A stretch of DNA of 64,000 bases, taken from assembly GCF_025370935.1 (NCBI RefSeq), contig NC_133483.1, positions 2,743,506-2,807,505 on the forward strand, in the 5' to 3' direction. The position numbers and the translations under genes are program-made. Below are positions 29,866-40,613 of this stretch, piece by piece. The stretch is from Choristoneura fumiferana (taxonomy: Eukaryota > Arthropoda > Insecta > Lepidoptera > Tortricidae). A model generated the notes under the pieces. It worked only from the letters and a program-made list of their open reading frames with translations, searched no databases and had not been told where the DNA came from. Position 1 is the first letter of the stretch. The number at the start of each line of letters is the position of its first letter.

Positions 29866-30586
29866 CCCCTTATTCTAGACCCTTATTCTAGACTATCCGA
29901 CCCTACTTTATTATACAAGGCTTTCAATATTGCAAAGCCTTCAACAAACGATGGCCTAATAATGCCGTGTTGGAACTCACTACAAAGGCACCCCAATGAT
30001 TCATTTTAATTAAATGTGTAACACCAGTATTTACCTCTTGACTTGTATTAGGTATACGTATTATAGCTTTGAGCCTGTTATCCGCTGTATGTAACATAAG
30101 CACAGAGGGATTTACCAATATAGCATTAACCCTTTGCTGCATGATTTAATATTTTCAGAAAATATTGTTAGAAAACACCAAATTTTAATAATGAGAAAAA
30201 TATTTAAAAAAATCAGGGTAAAAGTTCAAGTTAAATTTTATTTTTATCGCTATGCTATCATTTTTAATACTTCATGCAAATTGTAGTTAAAATTGTATTC
30301 TGCTTGCGAAACAGAATAAGGTAGATACAGTCTTATAATTAAAACAATTCGATTTTTTTTTCAGAAAATGAAAAAGTCTATGGTATCATTTTTATATATG
30401 CATCTAATCTTTCTTTCCATTTTTGCAGCACATAAATATATGTTTGTGGTTTATTTCTTGTACTATTCTAGATTCGCTACGGTTTTTCGTTGTTGGAAAT
30501 TACTGGACAAAAACATTTTAACGTTGCATAAAAAAACCCGGATTGCATGTTTCTAATCCTATTTAGCAATTGAAATACGTCGTTTG
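29866..30586. other. No recognised gene
   Basis: Frames at 29924-30142 (minus) and 30368-30556 (plus, 62 codons) persist in copy 2 with few changes, but they have no recognisable domain or coding signature. Confidence 0.4.
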
Positions 30587-30831
30587 GACGTCCGGATGGC
30601 TAAGTGGTTAGAGAACCTGACTACGAAAGACCTGGCAGATATTTGTGTGAATAACACGAATGTTTGTTCTCGGGTCTTAGATGTTTAATATGTATTTAAG
30701 TATGTATTTATCTATATAAGTATTTTTATCCGTTGCCTAGTATCCATAGTACAAGCTTTGCTTAGTTTGGGACTAGGTCAATTGGTATCAAATGTCCCAT
30801 GATATTTATTTTATATTTATTTATTTAAATT
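30587..30831 (+). mobile_element. tRNA-derived SINE, family 2, B box deleted
   Basis: The A-box head TCCGGATGGCTAAGTGGTTA and the body to the (TTTA)n tail are present. The sequence from the anticodon-like loop through the B box, which the other copy has at about 59128-59158, is missing here. The 3' TAGTATCCATAGTACAAGC segment is retained. Confidence 0.85.
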
Positions 30832-31519
30832 TAAGAATGGTGTTACCCCGAATCTGTAGGAATTTTGGAACAAGAAGTACCTAGCTTTCTCGTAAGTGTA
30901 ACAAATTTCCCCAAATAATTGGGATGCTGCAAAAATTTCCGTTTACTAATATTACAAGTTTGTGAAGATGTTTGGAGGTTTGGATGTATGGATTGATAAA
31001 CGGATTTACATGAAACTTGGCGTAAGTACAGATAGACAAAGAGACATAAAATACTTGATATCCCGGTAAAGCCTTCCCGTGGGAATATTTGTAAGTATTA
31101 TAAACACTTTCACTCTTTAGGTTCATTACTCTATGAGCATAAGTAAGACATGTTCTCCCTTAACTTCGAAGTTTTAGCTAATTTCCAAAGATTAGCTGAA
31201 GAAAATTGGGATAAAACAAGATTATTCCTTGAGCCTGATAATTAATACGTACGTACCGACTTACTTAAGTTTAATTCAGTTTTCCTTTATTTGTTTGATC
31301 CTATTACCACGAAATAAATAATTTAGTGAGAATTCGTAAAAGCTGTATGAGGTAGCTGGAAGTGGAAAAAATAGGCTAAAATAATATTTCTCATTTTGGA
31401 ACAGTTTTGATATTTTATTGGTCCGTACGACACTACCTTTTCCTTTGTCTCTAGATCACGCTAGATGTCGCTAATAGAAAACTATACTTAATTTTTTTAA
31501 ATGAAAACGATTTGAAAAA
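30832..31519. repeat. Mostly unrecognised; includes a TACTAATATTAC...repeat piece
   Basis: About 30940-31095 carries TTACTAATATTACAAGTTTG, GATGTTTGGAGGTTTGGATG and ATTGATAAACGGATTTACAT, the pattern of a common moth repeat that ends near CCCGTGGGAA. The rest is unrecognised. Confidence 0.45.
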
Positions 31520-31851
31520 AGAAACCGGCCAAGAGCGTGTCGGACACGCCCGAAATAGGGTTACCCATTACAGTAATATTTTTCTAAGGATTTCGTATGT
31601 ACGAAAATAAGTTTAAAATATACCCCTATTTACTTTAAGTACTAAAAATGAAAACTTAACCGTTATAGTTTTCCTTGTAAGTTTTATTCCTAATTGTAGA
31701 ATTTTTTCGGCATAGTTTACATATTAATATATTTGAGCAAAATTACAGCTTTCTAGCATTGATAGTCCCTGAGCAAAGCCGCGGACGGATAGACAGACAT
31801 GGCGAAACTATAAGGGTTCCGTTTTTGCCATTTTGACTACGGAAGCCTAAG
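31520..31851 (-). repeat. GTTCCGTAGCC repeat with internal deletion
   Basis: The minus-strand copy has the GGCCAAGAGCGTGTCGGACA terminus, then part of the body, then jumps to GCATAGTTTACATATTAATA, GACAGACATGGCGAAACTAT and the end hairpin. The middle of the repeat is missing, whereas the counterpart in copy 2 keeps that middle. Confidence 0.8.
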
Positions 31852-33755
31852 AACGAGAAGTGACTTGCAGTAGTTTTGATAGATGGCATCACAAACCAAT
31901 ACTGGCATAATAATATGTTGACGATCGAGCTGTTCAAGTGGCCTGGTCGGGGACGGTATCATTCTCGACACTTAGCTAGAGCCTAGATGACGGCAGCTAA
32001 AAGGTGGGTGTTCAAATTCTGAATAAAGCACCCAAATATCTTTTACATTTTTGTTATAGCGTAAATTGAATAAAGATATTTTGACTGAAACAATTATCTA
32101 ACGATGGGCGGCTGTCAAACGTGACAATCGGTTAAGTACCTAGTACTCTGTACTTATTATGAACTTTTCCTAGTTTACCTAAGATTCTACTTGCATTCCC
32201 AGCTCGAACTTATCAACAAGATATCAAAGAACTTGCATAAAGATAATCCCGTTTGACCTTGCAAGCGAACGATCAGTTCTGATAATAGGGCACTCCGCAA
32301 GCACGGAGGACGTGCGGTGGCTTCCAAGGGCGCCATTAACTCCTCGTCGGGGCTTATTATCATAATCACTGCATTAACGTTTGTTTGCATTGGCTGCCTT
32401 TGATGCGTTCGAGGCAATGACTGACGCTTTAAGGTATGTTGGCTCCACCAAGGAGTGCCAGCAACGTATATTTTATAAATTATTGAATAAATTATCTTTA
32501 TCGTTATTATAGAAATACACCTCAGATTTCAAGACCTTTTTTGCATAGAACTCTTGCTAGATCCATTTTTCTTATAAATGTATTTATATCGTTTTTTTTA
32601 CATGAGACAACTTTTCTGTGTCTCTGTCAATGGTTCTCCTTATGCGTATGCTGCAGTGTCAGTGTTAGATAGCGGACACACGTTCCCACGCAACACGGTA
32701 AAAGTACATAGACAAACCGTCCTTGTAGCAACCTCCTTGCTTATGCAAATACAGCTCATTACTCTTGCCGCTATTATTATGTATCTCACGTATCGTTATC
32801 TCACCGATACACAAGTTCTCACGTAATTTCACGCAAACGCAGATTTAGTTTGAATAAGTTCATCCATTAAGGCGCGTACATTCGCCAACGCCAAGCATTC
32901 TACTGGCTGGCTCGTGAAGCTGATGTTCTGGCGTCTACGTCACTTTGCGAGGAAATATGCTTCTTTAATACCTACTTGGCTAGTAGAAAAAGATAAATAG
33001 ATTGTACAATAAGAGCATAAAATGAGCCATTTTACACAAGACGTTCATATAGCCACCTGAGCTGGTACGGCTAGGGTGGATAGACTCGTCGAGGGAGAAA
33101 TGGGTTTAATGCTCGAGTTTTACACTCTGCTTTTCACTTTGATTATGAGGTAAAATTCCCTTCGTGCCATCGTTTCTTCGTGGCGTCCCAATTTAGGATT
33201 TTCCATAGACATTTCTCAAAAAAACTGAGGACACAATAAACCAGACCCGGAATCACTACAGCATTTATAGTTCAAACACTCGCTTCCCGAGGGAATCGAA
33301 CTCACATACACAGTCTTCATTTACAGTCAAACAGTGTCATTGGCGCAGCCGGTAGGTCAACTAGGTCACTCCTGTAGCCCTTACGGACTACTTAGAGGCC
33401 CAGCCAAGATCACAGGCAACCAGCGTTTCAGCGAGCGTGTTCACTATTCATTGCGTTTGTTGACAAGTTACCACAGTGTGGCGAGCGTGTCGGCTGCGCA
33501 AAGAATAGAGGAACCACTTGACACGCCGCCGATCGTGTGCAATGTAAGATCCGTAAGAAAAGGTTTGGTTTTTGCTTTTAGCAGCAAGAATCGTGACTTC
33601 GCCGCTCATTCACAATTTATACTGCTTCGTTCGTTATTCCGTGGAATTAGGTAACACTTAAGGGTTTTGCGGTGCCTCGGTAAAGTATTTTTGAGCAACA
33701 AAAGTATACAAAACTCTCTGAATACTTAATATAGGCATTCGTACGTGTTAATTTT
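31852..33755. other. About 1.9 kb apparently repeat-free sequence, possibly host unique
   Basis: I recognise no repeat here. GC-richer patches lie at about 32270-32420 and 33330-33660 within AT-rich DNA. Both are well conserved in copy 2. They could be regulatory or untranslated exon sequence, but nothing in the window proves it. Confidence 0.4.
33334..33654 (+). other. Unrecognised 106-codon open frame
   Basis: The frame starts MSLAQPVGQL and ends SLFRGIR. I recognise no domain, signal peptide or membrane segment. It is basic and arginine/serine-rich. The counterpart at 61700-62020 keeps the frame with only two substitutions (Ala4 to Val, and a silent His change). The patch is relatively GC-rich and contains a donor-like AATGTAAGATCC at about 33540-33551, so an untranslated exon is as plausible as a protein. 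Coding status is unproven. Confidence 0.2.
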
Positions 33756-34868
33756 TAACCGACTTCAAAAAAGGAGGAGGTTATCAATTCGGTTGTATTT
33801 TTTTAATTTTTTTTTATATTTGTTACCTCAGAACTCCGTAATTTATGAACCGATTTGAATTTTTTTTTGCGTTCGTCTAGGAATGTCTTCAATTAAATCC
33901 CATAAGCACCAAATCAGGATCTGATGATTGGACCTTAAGGAAATCGAGGGAACTCTTTAAATGTTGAAGGGACGCCTATACTTATAGTAAATTGGATATA
34001 TTTAGAAGTAACTCGTGCATTTGCTCTTGAAAATCACCATTTGGTGAAGTGGAACTGATGATGAAGACCACAGTTGACCATCGCAGTTACTACTCAATAA
34101 CAAGTATTTCACGGGTTGAATTTTAATTACTTTGACACATTTGCTAGGCAATTTATACTCCTCGTAATGCATATGGTAAAACGGGTGGTGAAGCACCAGG
34201 ACTCCTCAATAATGAACGTCTCTGCATCGGAAAAAGCAATCTTTCGTAAAAGGTTACTAGCAGTTGATATTAAAATATTGTATCTTCGATTATTTACACT
34301 AAAAAGAATGAAAAAAATATTTTATAACAAAAAAATTGAACCGACTTACTACAAAAAACCATGAAAATAATTTTCTACCAGTCTGAAGTCGGTCGGTGTC
34401 TCGGCACGAGCGAGTAAGAGTGATTGAAGCCCAACATATAGTGCGTAGGGTGAGGTAGATGACTATAGGTCCACTCCTGCTGGCTCGTGCTGAGGCACCG
34501 ACCGACTTCAGACTGGTGGAAAATTATTTTCATGGTTTTTTTTAGTCAGTCGGTTAAATTTTTTTATATAAAATTTTGTTAACAAAACTGCTTCGGATCA
34601 GCATATTAAATTGTGATTAAGAAAGATTTATGATAATAAAAAAAGTAATCCACAAAGCGCAATATCTCAAAAGCAGAACCGATTTTGATAAAGCATGTCT
34701 AAGAATCAACGCTAAAAAACCTGCTCCAAGCAAAAAAAACGCATTCAAATTGGTTCACCCGTTTCGAGTTACCGTGCCGACACAAACAAAGACACACAGA
34801 CACGTAAATTTGAAATGTTAAATACAACCGAATTGATAACCTCCTCCTTTTTTTGAAGTCGGTTAGCA
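33756..34868 (+). mobile_element. AACCGACTTC TIR/foldback element, full length
   Basis: The left terminus AACCGACTTCAAAAAAGGAG and following GGTTATCAATTCGGTTG are inverted at the right end as CCGAATTGATAACCTCCTCC and TTTTTTTGAAGTCGGTT. Inside is a second hairpin (about 34345-34545) with arms of roughly 60 bp around CTGAAGTCGGTCGGTG and CACCGACCGACTTCAG. The open frames at 34002-34196 and 34116-34364 recur in other copies of the element and have no known domain. Its transposase class is unknown. Confidence 0.75.
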
Positions 34869-35654
34869 AAGTTGTTAAATACGAAATCATGACGAGCTGA
34901 CTGAAACGAACGGCCACCTTATTGCTCATATAGTAAGCAAAATCCATAGCCCATCTGTATCCCATAGGTATAGTCAGCAGCAGAAGTGATGAGCAAGTTG
35001 TGGTGCTCAAAATTATCTAAATTAAACATTCTCTTATTTATAGTTTCGCATATGAAATGCGAACCCAGATTTGAATCCACGATCCACTGCTCGAGAGCCC
35101 ACCACTGATGTAATTTAAAGGTGCGGAACCTTAAAACGTTTTCTTTGATAAGTAACCACTAAATTCTCACCGAACACGTTCAAATAGCCTATTGTCTTAA
35201 GTAACTTAATAAATCCAGTTAACAGGTGCATAAGTCTAGTTTTAGGATAATCAAGCGAATGCCGCGCATACTAATACGCATTTGTAGCCTAATTTACACA
35301 GAGCTCATGACGAAAGGTCTTAAGTTACGGCTAAAGTTTGTTACTTACGGCATTTTGGTATTCCGATTTCGGTCCCGTTACATGTCTGCGATTAGCAATG
35401 GTAATTTATAGTTTAAGTGGCCCAAAATGATGTTCCAGGGGTATACACCCGTATTTATAAAGAAGTCATTACTTGTTGCTAAGTAATTTCGTAATAAAGG
35501 TCATTACTAGATGATAGAATTCTTCAGTACCTACAAAATCTTATTCTGTAGTTTAGTAACACACATTACTTAACCAAGCAATTGCTTAAGTAGGTTTCGA
35601 AAGTATAAATGAAACTTTAGTAGTTACTTACCTACTTAAGATTGGTTTTTTGAT
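34869..35654. other. No recognised gene
   Basis: The sequence is shared with copy 2. Short frames (35226-35411 and its counterpart) have no known motif. Confidence 0.4.
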
Positions 35655-35728
35655 GACCATCAGTGGTGTAGCGGTATAGCTCGCATTACGGAGTACCGAG
35701 GACCTGGGTTCGATTCCCAGTGATGGTC
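35655..35728 (+). tRNA. tRNA-like sequence (SINE head or tRNA pseudogene, Gly-like)
   Basis: The 74-nt sequence has a perfect 7-bp acceptor stem (GACCATC/GATGGTC) and a perfect T stem (CTGGG/CCCAG) with loop TTCGATT. A-box (TGGTGTAGCGG) and B-box (GGTTCGATTCC) motifs are intact. The D arm does not pair, and the anticodon arm has only CTCG/CGAG with a 13-nt loop, so no normal anticodon can be assigned. A T-run (TTATTTTT) follows. It looks like a Pol III-competent tRNA-derived SINE head rather than a working tRNA. Confidence 0.5.
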
Positions 35729-36802
35729 TTATTTTTCTGGTTTTTCTGTTCATCTATATTTCAGTTTGTATTTTCAACTTACCTACTTACTAGATTAGTA
35801 GTTCTACGAGCGTCGCGTCGCTTATATATTGAAGAAATGAGTGAGGTAGAATGGAAGGATTTTATAAAACGATTCAAATCAATTCTTGAAAGTAGGTAGT
35901 ATAGCTCCATCGATACATCGATGATTCCGCCAATATCGATCGATCGATCAGTTTAGCCGATTTTATAAAAGGACTAGCGGACCCGGAAGACGTCCTGCCC
36001 GGAAAAGTAGCACAACCTTAAATACAGTAGCGCCACCTACCAGAATTTATTTCAGATCAAGGTGGTTGATTGAACTTATCGTATTTATTGTACTTTCGAA
36101 TACCGTCATTATTTCAGAAAATATTCGTGTGTTTTGCCAGTAAAACATTTAATTATTGGCGCATGGTGCATTCGTATGTAAAATCATAAAGATTACCTGA
36201 TTTAAAACATAGTGTAATCGATTCTACTCTCAATTCTGAGCGAACAACATTCTGGTTTTCAGTTATTTAACTAACACCTTGTATATGTATTGCCTAGCAT
36301 TGTGCTTCGCTTAAAATACTTTCTAAGTTGTGCCATCCCTGCCTCGTTCAGTGCGTGATCTGGTCAATATCGAAACCGGTGGAATAACGTAAATACATTG
36401 CGGGTTAATATCGTGAAAAGGGTCGACATTTATTGGTTCAGCCCATTACAGTGTTTAAACTCGTTAAATTGTTTTTTTATTGTATCTGCTGACTGATTTT
36501 TTATGCTAATCAGCAACAAGCAGAAAGGGTTTTTGTTATGAAATAGGGTGAAAAACATGAAAATAGGTATTGTAAGTGAGGATTGCTGATGCATTCTCCA
36601 GCCTAGATGGCTAAAATCAGTGCTAAATCTGTACGCGCACGCGCTTCCAAATACGATCCTACATGCACGAATAAAACGCTGGTCTGTAACCGCATTTATA
36701 TGATGGACTATTATGAGAGTATTTTTGCATAAACAGAAATGAAGACGCCCCGCTAGCTCTTCGCTCTCGCTCAGTCAATAACTTCAGTGACAAGATGCAA
36801 AT
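35729..36802. other. About 1.1 kb, no recognised gene
   Basis: A piece at about 35975-36060 (ACTAGCGGACCCGGAAGACG) looks like a moth repeat edge. The remainder is unrecognised. Confidence 0.4.
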
Positions 36803-37412
36803 TAAAAAAAAAAGCGGCCAAGTGCGATTCGGACTCGCCCATGAAGGGTTCCGTAGCAGCAAGTAACATAATATAAAAGTTTTCTTTACTTTACGATTTA
36901 TGACGTATTAAAAAAAACTACTTACTAGATCTCGTTCAAACCAATTTTCGGTGGAAGTTTGCATGGTAATGTACATCATTATATTTTTTTAGTTTTAGTA
37001 TTCTCTTATTTTAGAACATTCTCTTATTTAAGTAGTTACTCACACTTAGTTACACACACTTTTACCACTTTGGAAGTGTCTCTCGCGCAAACTATTCAGT
37101 TTAGAAAAAAATGATATTAAAAACCTCAATATCATTTTTGAAGACCTATCTATAGATACCCCACACGTATGGCTTTTACGAAAAAAAAATTGTTGAGTTT
37201 CAGTTCTAAATATTGGGAAAACCCAATTTTTTTTTCTATTTGTGTGTGAAAATCTTAATGCGGTTCACAGAATACATCTACTCACGAAGTTTCAACAGTA
37301 TAGTTCTTATAGTTTCGGAACAAAAAGTGGCTGTGACATACGGACGGACAGACAGACATGACGAATCCATAAGGGTTCCGTTTTTTGCCAGTTGGCTACG
37401 GAACCCTAAAAA
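36803..37412 (-). repeat. GTTCCGTAGCC repeat, CGAGTCGG-type variant
   Basis: The copy begins AAAGCGGCCAAGTGCGATTC with GGACTCGCCC and GGGTTCCGTAGC. It ends CATAAGGGTTCCGTTTTTTG then CCAGTTGGCTACGGAACCCT. It is a distinct subfamily whose body differs from the 27660 copy. The 97-codon frame at 37213-37506 lies in it. Confidence 0.75.
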
Positions 37413-37542
37413 CACCCTTATATACCTCAAGCTTTTCAGGCGTATGTCATGCCAAACAAATTGCAAATCATATTGTGTGAGTAGGTGTTACGCGTGTCTC
37501 ATTTAGAATATAGATATAGATAGCATCCAAATATAAGTTATT

Positions 37543-37690
37543 TTATTTTGAACATGAAACTACCGTGAGACTCATTTATATTAAATGACAGTATGTCTAT
37601 CGAACATACACACACAACCATACATAAACATGTCGAGCAAAACTCGATTTCAGACGTGAGTTATCCGATAAACTATCTTTTAATATAAGA
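37543..37690. repeat. GGATAACTCACG MITE, partial
   Basis: GAACATGAAACTACCGTGAG and CATGTCGAGCAAAACTCGAT with CAGACGTGAGTTATCCG are shared with the 40575-40864 region. Confidence 0.6.
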
Positions 37691-38035
37691 TATTTCATCC
37701 AATCAGTAATTAAGAATCGCTATTCTGGATAGCTAACAAATTAAACATAAATAAATTCAACCTCACACTTTTCCAAATGAACAAAAATAACGTTGATGTG
37801 GGACTCGTGTTTTAATTGAGCTGCGGTAAATTTATCAATGAAGCAATTAACGTTGTTAATTGAGTAAATTACGCGTTTGTAAGAGAAATTTATTTTACTG
37901 TTGATGTGCTAAAAATAACTTTGGCTGATACCATGAGGTGAATATGAATCCAGGTTAAAATCTCCAATATCGCAAACTGGTCAAGCGCGAAAAGTTTTTT
38001 AACCCTAAAATTGGCAGCGTATCTAATACACACAC
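37691..38035. other. No recognised feature
   Basis: Nothing supported. Confidence 0.4.
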
Positions 38036-38210
38036 ACAAAACATCACGCCTGTGTTCCCAAATGGGGTAGGCAGAGCACACGAAACGTTACCGCATCGGA
38101 GACACTTTTAGCAATTTTAGGTTTTAACTTTGACAAAAACGGTACAATAGTGACAGGTTGCTAGCCTGTCGTCTACACACTCATACATAATTAAACACAA
38201 GATACATAAT
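38036..38210 (+). repeat. GGGGTAGGCAGAGCACA repeat
   Basis: ATGGGGTAGGCAGAGCACAC, then GTGACAGGTTGCTAGCCTGT and CGTCTACACACTCATACATA are blocks that I associate with a moth interspersed repeat. Its class is unknown. Confidence 0.5.
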
Positions 38211-38310
38211 TTAAGATCATCTTTTTGTATATTTTTTTAAGATATTTTTGTTAGCTCTACGAGAATCCAACGAGTCTTGAATTGAGTACACTTGTCACAC
38301 CTTGCCAATT

Positions 38311-38586
38311 TTTTTATTCGTCTGGATGGCAAACGAGCAAGTGGCTCTCCTGATGGTAAGAGATCACCACCGCCCATAAATCTCTGCAACATCAGGGGTA
38401 TTGCAGATGCGTTGCCAACGTAGAGGCCTAAGATGGGATACCTCAAGTGCCAGTAATTTCACCGGCTGTCTTACTCTCCACGCCGAAACACAACAGTGCA
38501 AGCACTGCTGCTTCACGGCAGGATTAGCGAGCAAGATGGTGGTAGCAATCCGGGCGGACCTTGCACAAGTTCCTACCATCTGCAAG
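38311..38586 (+). mobile_element. CTGGATGGC SINE-like repeat
   Basis: The element starts TTATTCGTCTGGATGGCAAA and continues through GTAAGAGATCACCACCGCCC, GAGGCCTAAGATGGGATACC and ACCGGCTGTCTTACTCTCCA to GCGGACCTTGCACAAG. Other copies lie at 43223, 45383, 45956 and 53368. Repeatedly occurring frames on both strands (38364-38658, 43186-43524, 45324-45719) are products of this repeat. Confidence 0.8.
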
Positions 38587-38804
38587 TTTAGGGTTAATGT
38601 AATTTATGACTGTTTCTCAAAAAGTTGTCCATTTTTAAATTTCTCAGTTGTTATTTAAATATATATATATTTCCTGACGCTGTTTCACCAAAAAAAAAAG
38701 TAAGTAATATTGTTTTTTAATATATACAAAACCTTGTGATAAAAAGTAAGATAATCTTTGTTGTTGGATCCAATAGAAAGTTTTGATGTATCAAATATAT
38801 TGAC

Positions 38805-38978
38805 CCGGATAACTCACGTCTTAAATCGAGTTTAGCCCGACACGTTTCGGGCTAATCCGTAGCCCTTCGTCTTCGGAGCAACGCGACTCGGCGGCTGCCG
38901 CAACATGCGCACTGCGCGCCGCCGCTCTGCTCGCACGACATGTCGGGCTAAACTCGAATTAAGACGTGAGTTATCCGG
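38805..38978. mobile_element. Hairpin MITE, CCGGATAACTCACGTC arms
   Basis: CCGGATAACTCACGTCTTAA with CGAGTTTAGCCCGACA is inverted as TGTCGGGCTAAACTCG with AAGACGTGAGTTATCCGG. The loop is unusually GC-rich (GGCGGCTGCCGCAACATGCG and GCGCGCCGCCGC). Confidence 0.8.
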
Positions 38979-39320
38979 GTTTCATGTTCAGTTTTCATGT
39001 AGCTACAGAATTACGATTTTTTCCTCACAAGATTTCGTGACGTTTTTCTGATGTCAAGAAATTTTGGATGTTTTATGTAGGTACTAAAGTTGATAATCAT
39101 TTGCATGTCACAAAACAATAATGCCAATAGAACTTGAAAATCTGTCCACTTGAAAGTTCGACTTTAGCGACACATTCATTTGATGGGAACCTGTTTGAAC
39201 TTGCCTTCGGAATCCAAAAGCTTAATGGTTACTTGACCTGAAATGTATATTTCAGAACTAACCGCATTACAAAAATGGAAGCCTATATCAATTCTCATTC
39301 TAGGATAGTCTTAAATTATA

Positions 39321-39501
39321 GTTCCCACGGGGAGTGCGGATTCTTACACATACGAACCTTGAACGTAGGATTCCTAGTGTTTTTACCGATAAATTTATGG
39401 AATTCCGCACATGATTTGGAAAAACTCAGAGGTGCGAGCCGGGGTTTGAACCCACGACCTCTGTTGAGAGCGATAGGTCAAACCACTAGGCCACCACGGC
39501 T
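39321..39501 (-). mobile_element. tRNA-derived SINE, family 1, internally deleted
   Basis: The head GCCGTGGTGGCCTAGTGG and the B-box-like GGTTCAAACCC are intact on the minus strand. Most of the central body is missing or scrambled. The 78-codon frame at 39275-39511 reads through it. Confidence 0.75.
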
Positions 39502-39544
39502 TCAGAACTAAATTATTGTTATTATTATTTTAAAAATTTATGAC

Positions 39545-39895
39545 GGTGAAGCATTCTACACTTCACTGATCGTAGATATAGTTTAGATATAGTTAGTGTT
39601 TAGTATTGTAACTAAGGGACCCCATACATCCCTGTATTTCTTTTATTATTATTTTTTGTATTTTTTTCTTTATTGTAATAATATAGTTTTTAAGTATTTT
39701 AATTTGTAATATATTTTATGAAAAAATGACTTTCTGCCAAGTTTTCTTGCGGCGCATTCTTCTTGGCAATGATGGTCTTTCCGAAAGCGCTGGTAGTTTA
39801 AAAAAAATTACGTGTAAAAGTGCCCATTGCGGCCTATTTACTGAATAAATCATTTGAATTTTGAACTTGAAAATTTGAATTTGAATTTGAAAATT
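39545..39895 (+). mobile_element. LINE 3' UTR with (ATTTGAA)n tail
   Basis: GTGAAGCATTCTACACTTCA, GACCCCATACATCCCTGTAT, TCTTGCGGCGCATTCTTCTT and GTGCCCATTGCGGCC lead to AATAAATCATTTGAA and repeats of TTTGAATTTGAA. This arrangement is the 3' end of a lepidopteran non-LTR retrotransposon. Confidence 0.65.
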
Positions 39896-39925
39896 GATAG
39901 ACCACTTATTAGGCTGATGGTACAT

Positions 39926-40613
39926 AGTTTATGTTTCATGATCTCGTCCTTAGGGTTAACAATTTCTTGACAAAACTGATTTCTTGTCAATTTCATTACG
40001 AGACAACTTTTTGAGAAATACTCTTATGGCAAAAAAACCATTTCCTGTATATTTCCTGGGTCCCGTACCGCAGTTTACAAAAATGAAAGCCGGCTCAATT
40101 CTCAATTCAAGGAATTTTATCGGATAGTCCTGAAAGATAAATTATCCTGAATAGTTACAGTTTCAGGAAAAAATTCGTTAGTCCAAACAGTTGGGAAATG
40201 AGTTATTTGAAAAAATATTTTCGACGAAAATCTAGGACTCCAATTTGTATGATTTTTAACGTAGTTACTAAAACTCGTATATTTATTTCAGTATTTCATT
40301 CGCTTCTGGTGATGCGTTAGATGAGCAATGGGCTCCAACGTTAGCCAAAGATGTATGTTATAAAGTATCTGTATTTATGTCAGAAACTTTTTAGAAAGAC
40401 ATTTATTGTTCCCAAGAGTTATTGTCTAGAGTTTGAAATTATGACACAATATATTGCTACAGTGTTGCAGGTCATCGCCATTTATCCTAAAATTGAGTAC
40501 AACCATGTAAATATAGTCCAGAATCATAACGGTTACAAAACATACATATTTTATGACGTACCAAGATCTTAGAATTGAACATGAAACTACCGTGAGTTCA
40601 CTCCTATATAATG
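39926..40613. other. No recognised gene; one repeat piece
   Basis: About 40045-40170 (CAGTTTACAAAAATGAAAGCC, ATTCTCAATTC, GGATAGTC) parallels 39255-39320, so a small unnamed repeat flanks the nest on both sides. Short frames at 40351-40734 are unsupported. Confidence 0.4.

Larger units (their letters stand above)
25902..35650 (+). repeat. Duplicated block, copy 1 (~9.7 kb)
   Basis: The sequence from TTGACATTAAACTATTATAT onward is matched in the same orientation and order by 54463-64000. Shared contents are the AACCGACTTC element end, a Harbinger-like MITE, both SINE families, two GTTCCGTAGCC repeats, an unrecognised 106-codon frame and a foldback element. The match begins exactly where the 100-N gap ends in copy 2 and continues to the window end. 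Confidence 0.95.
39075..39927. mobile_element. ACCATCAGCC MITE split by SINE and LINE-tail insertions
   Basis: The left part (39079-39203), with TAATCATTTGCATGTCACAA and TTCGACTTTAGCGACACATT, matches 5915-6010. The right terminus ATTGATAGACCACTTATTAGGCTG is at 39893-39917. Between them lie a family-1 SINE and a LINE 3' end, inserted later. The original left terminus is lost. Confidence 0.65.

Noticed and set aside
30587..30831. Functional tRNA gene at the SINE head
   Set aside because: The anticodon and B-box portion is deleted and the sequence continues into a SINE body.
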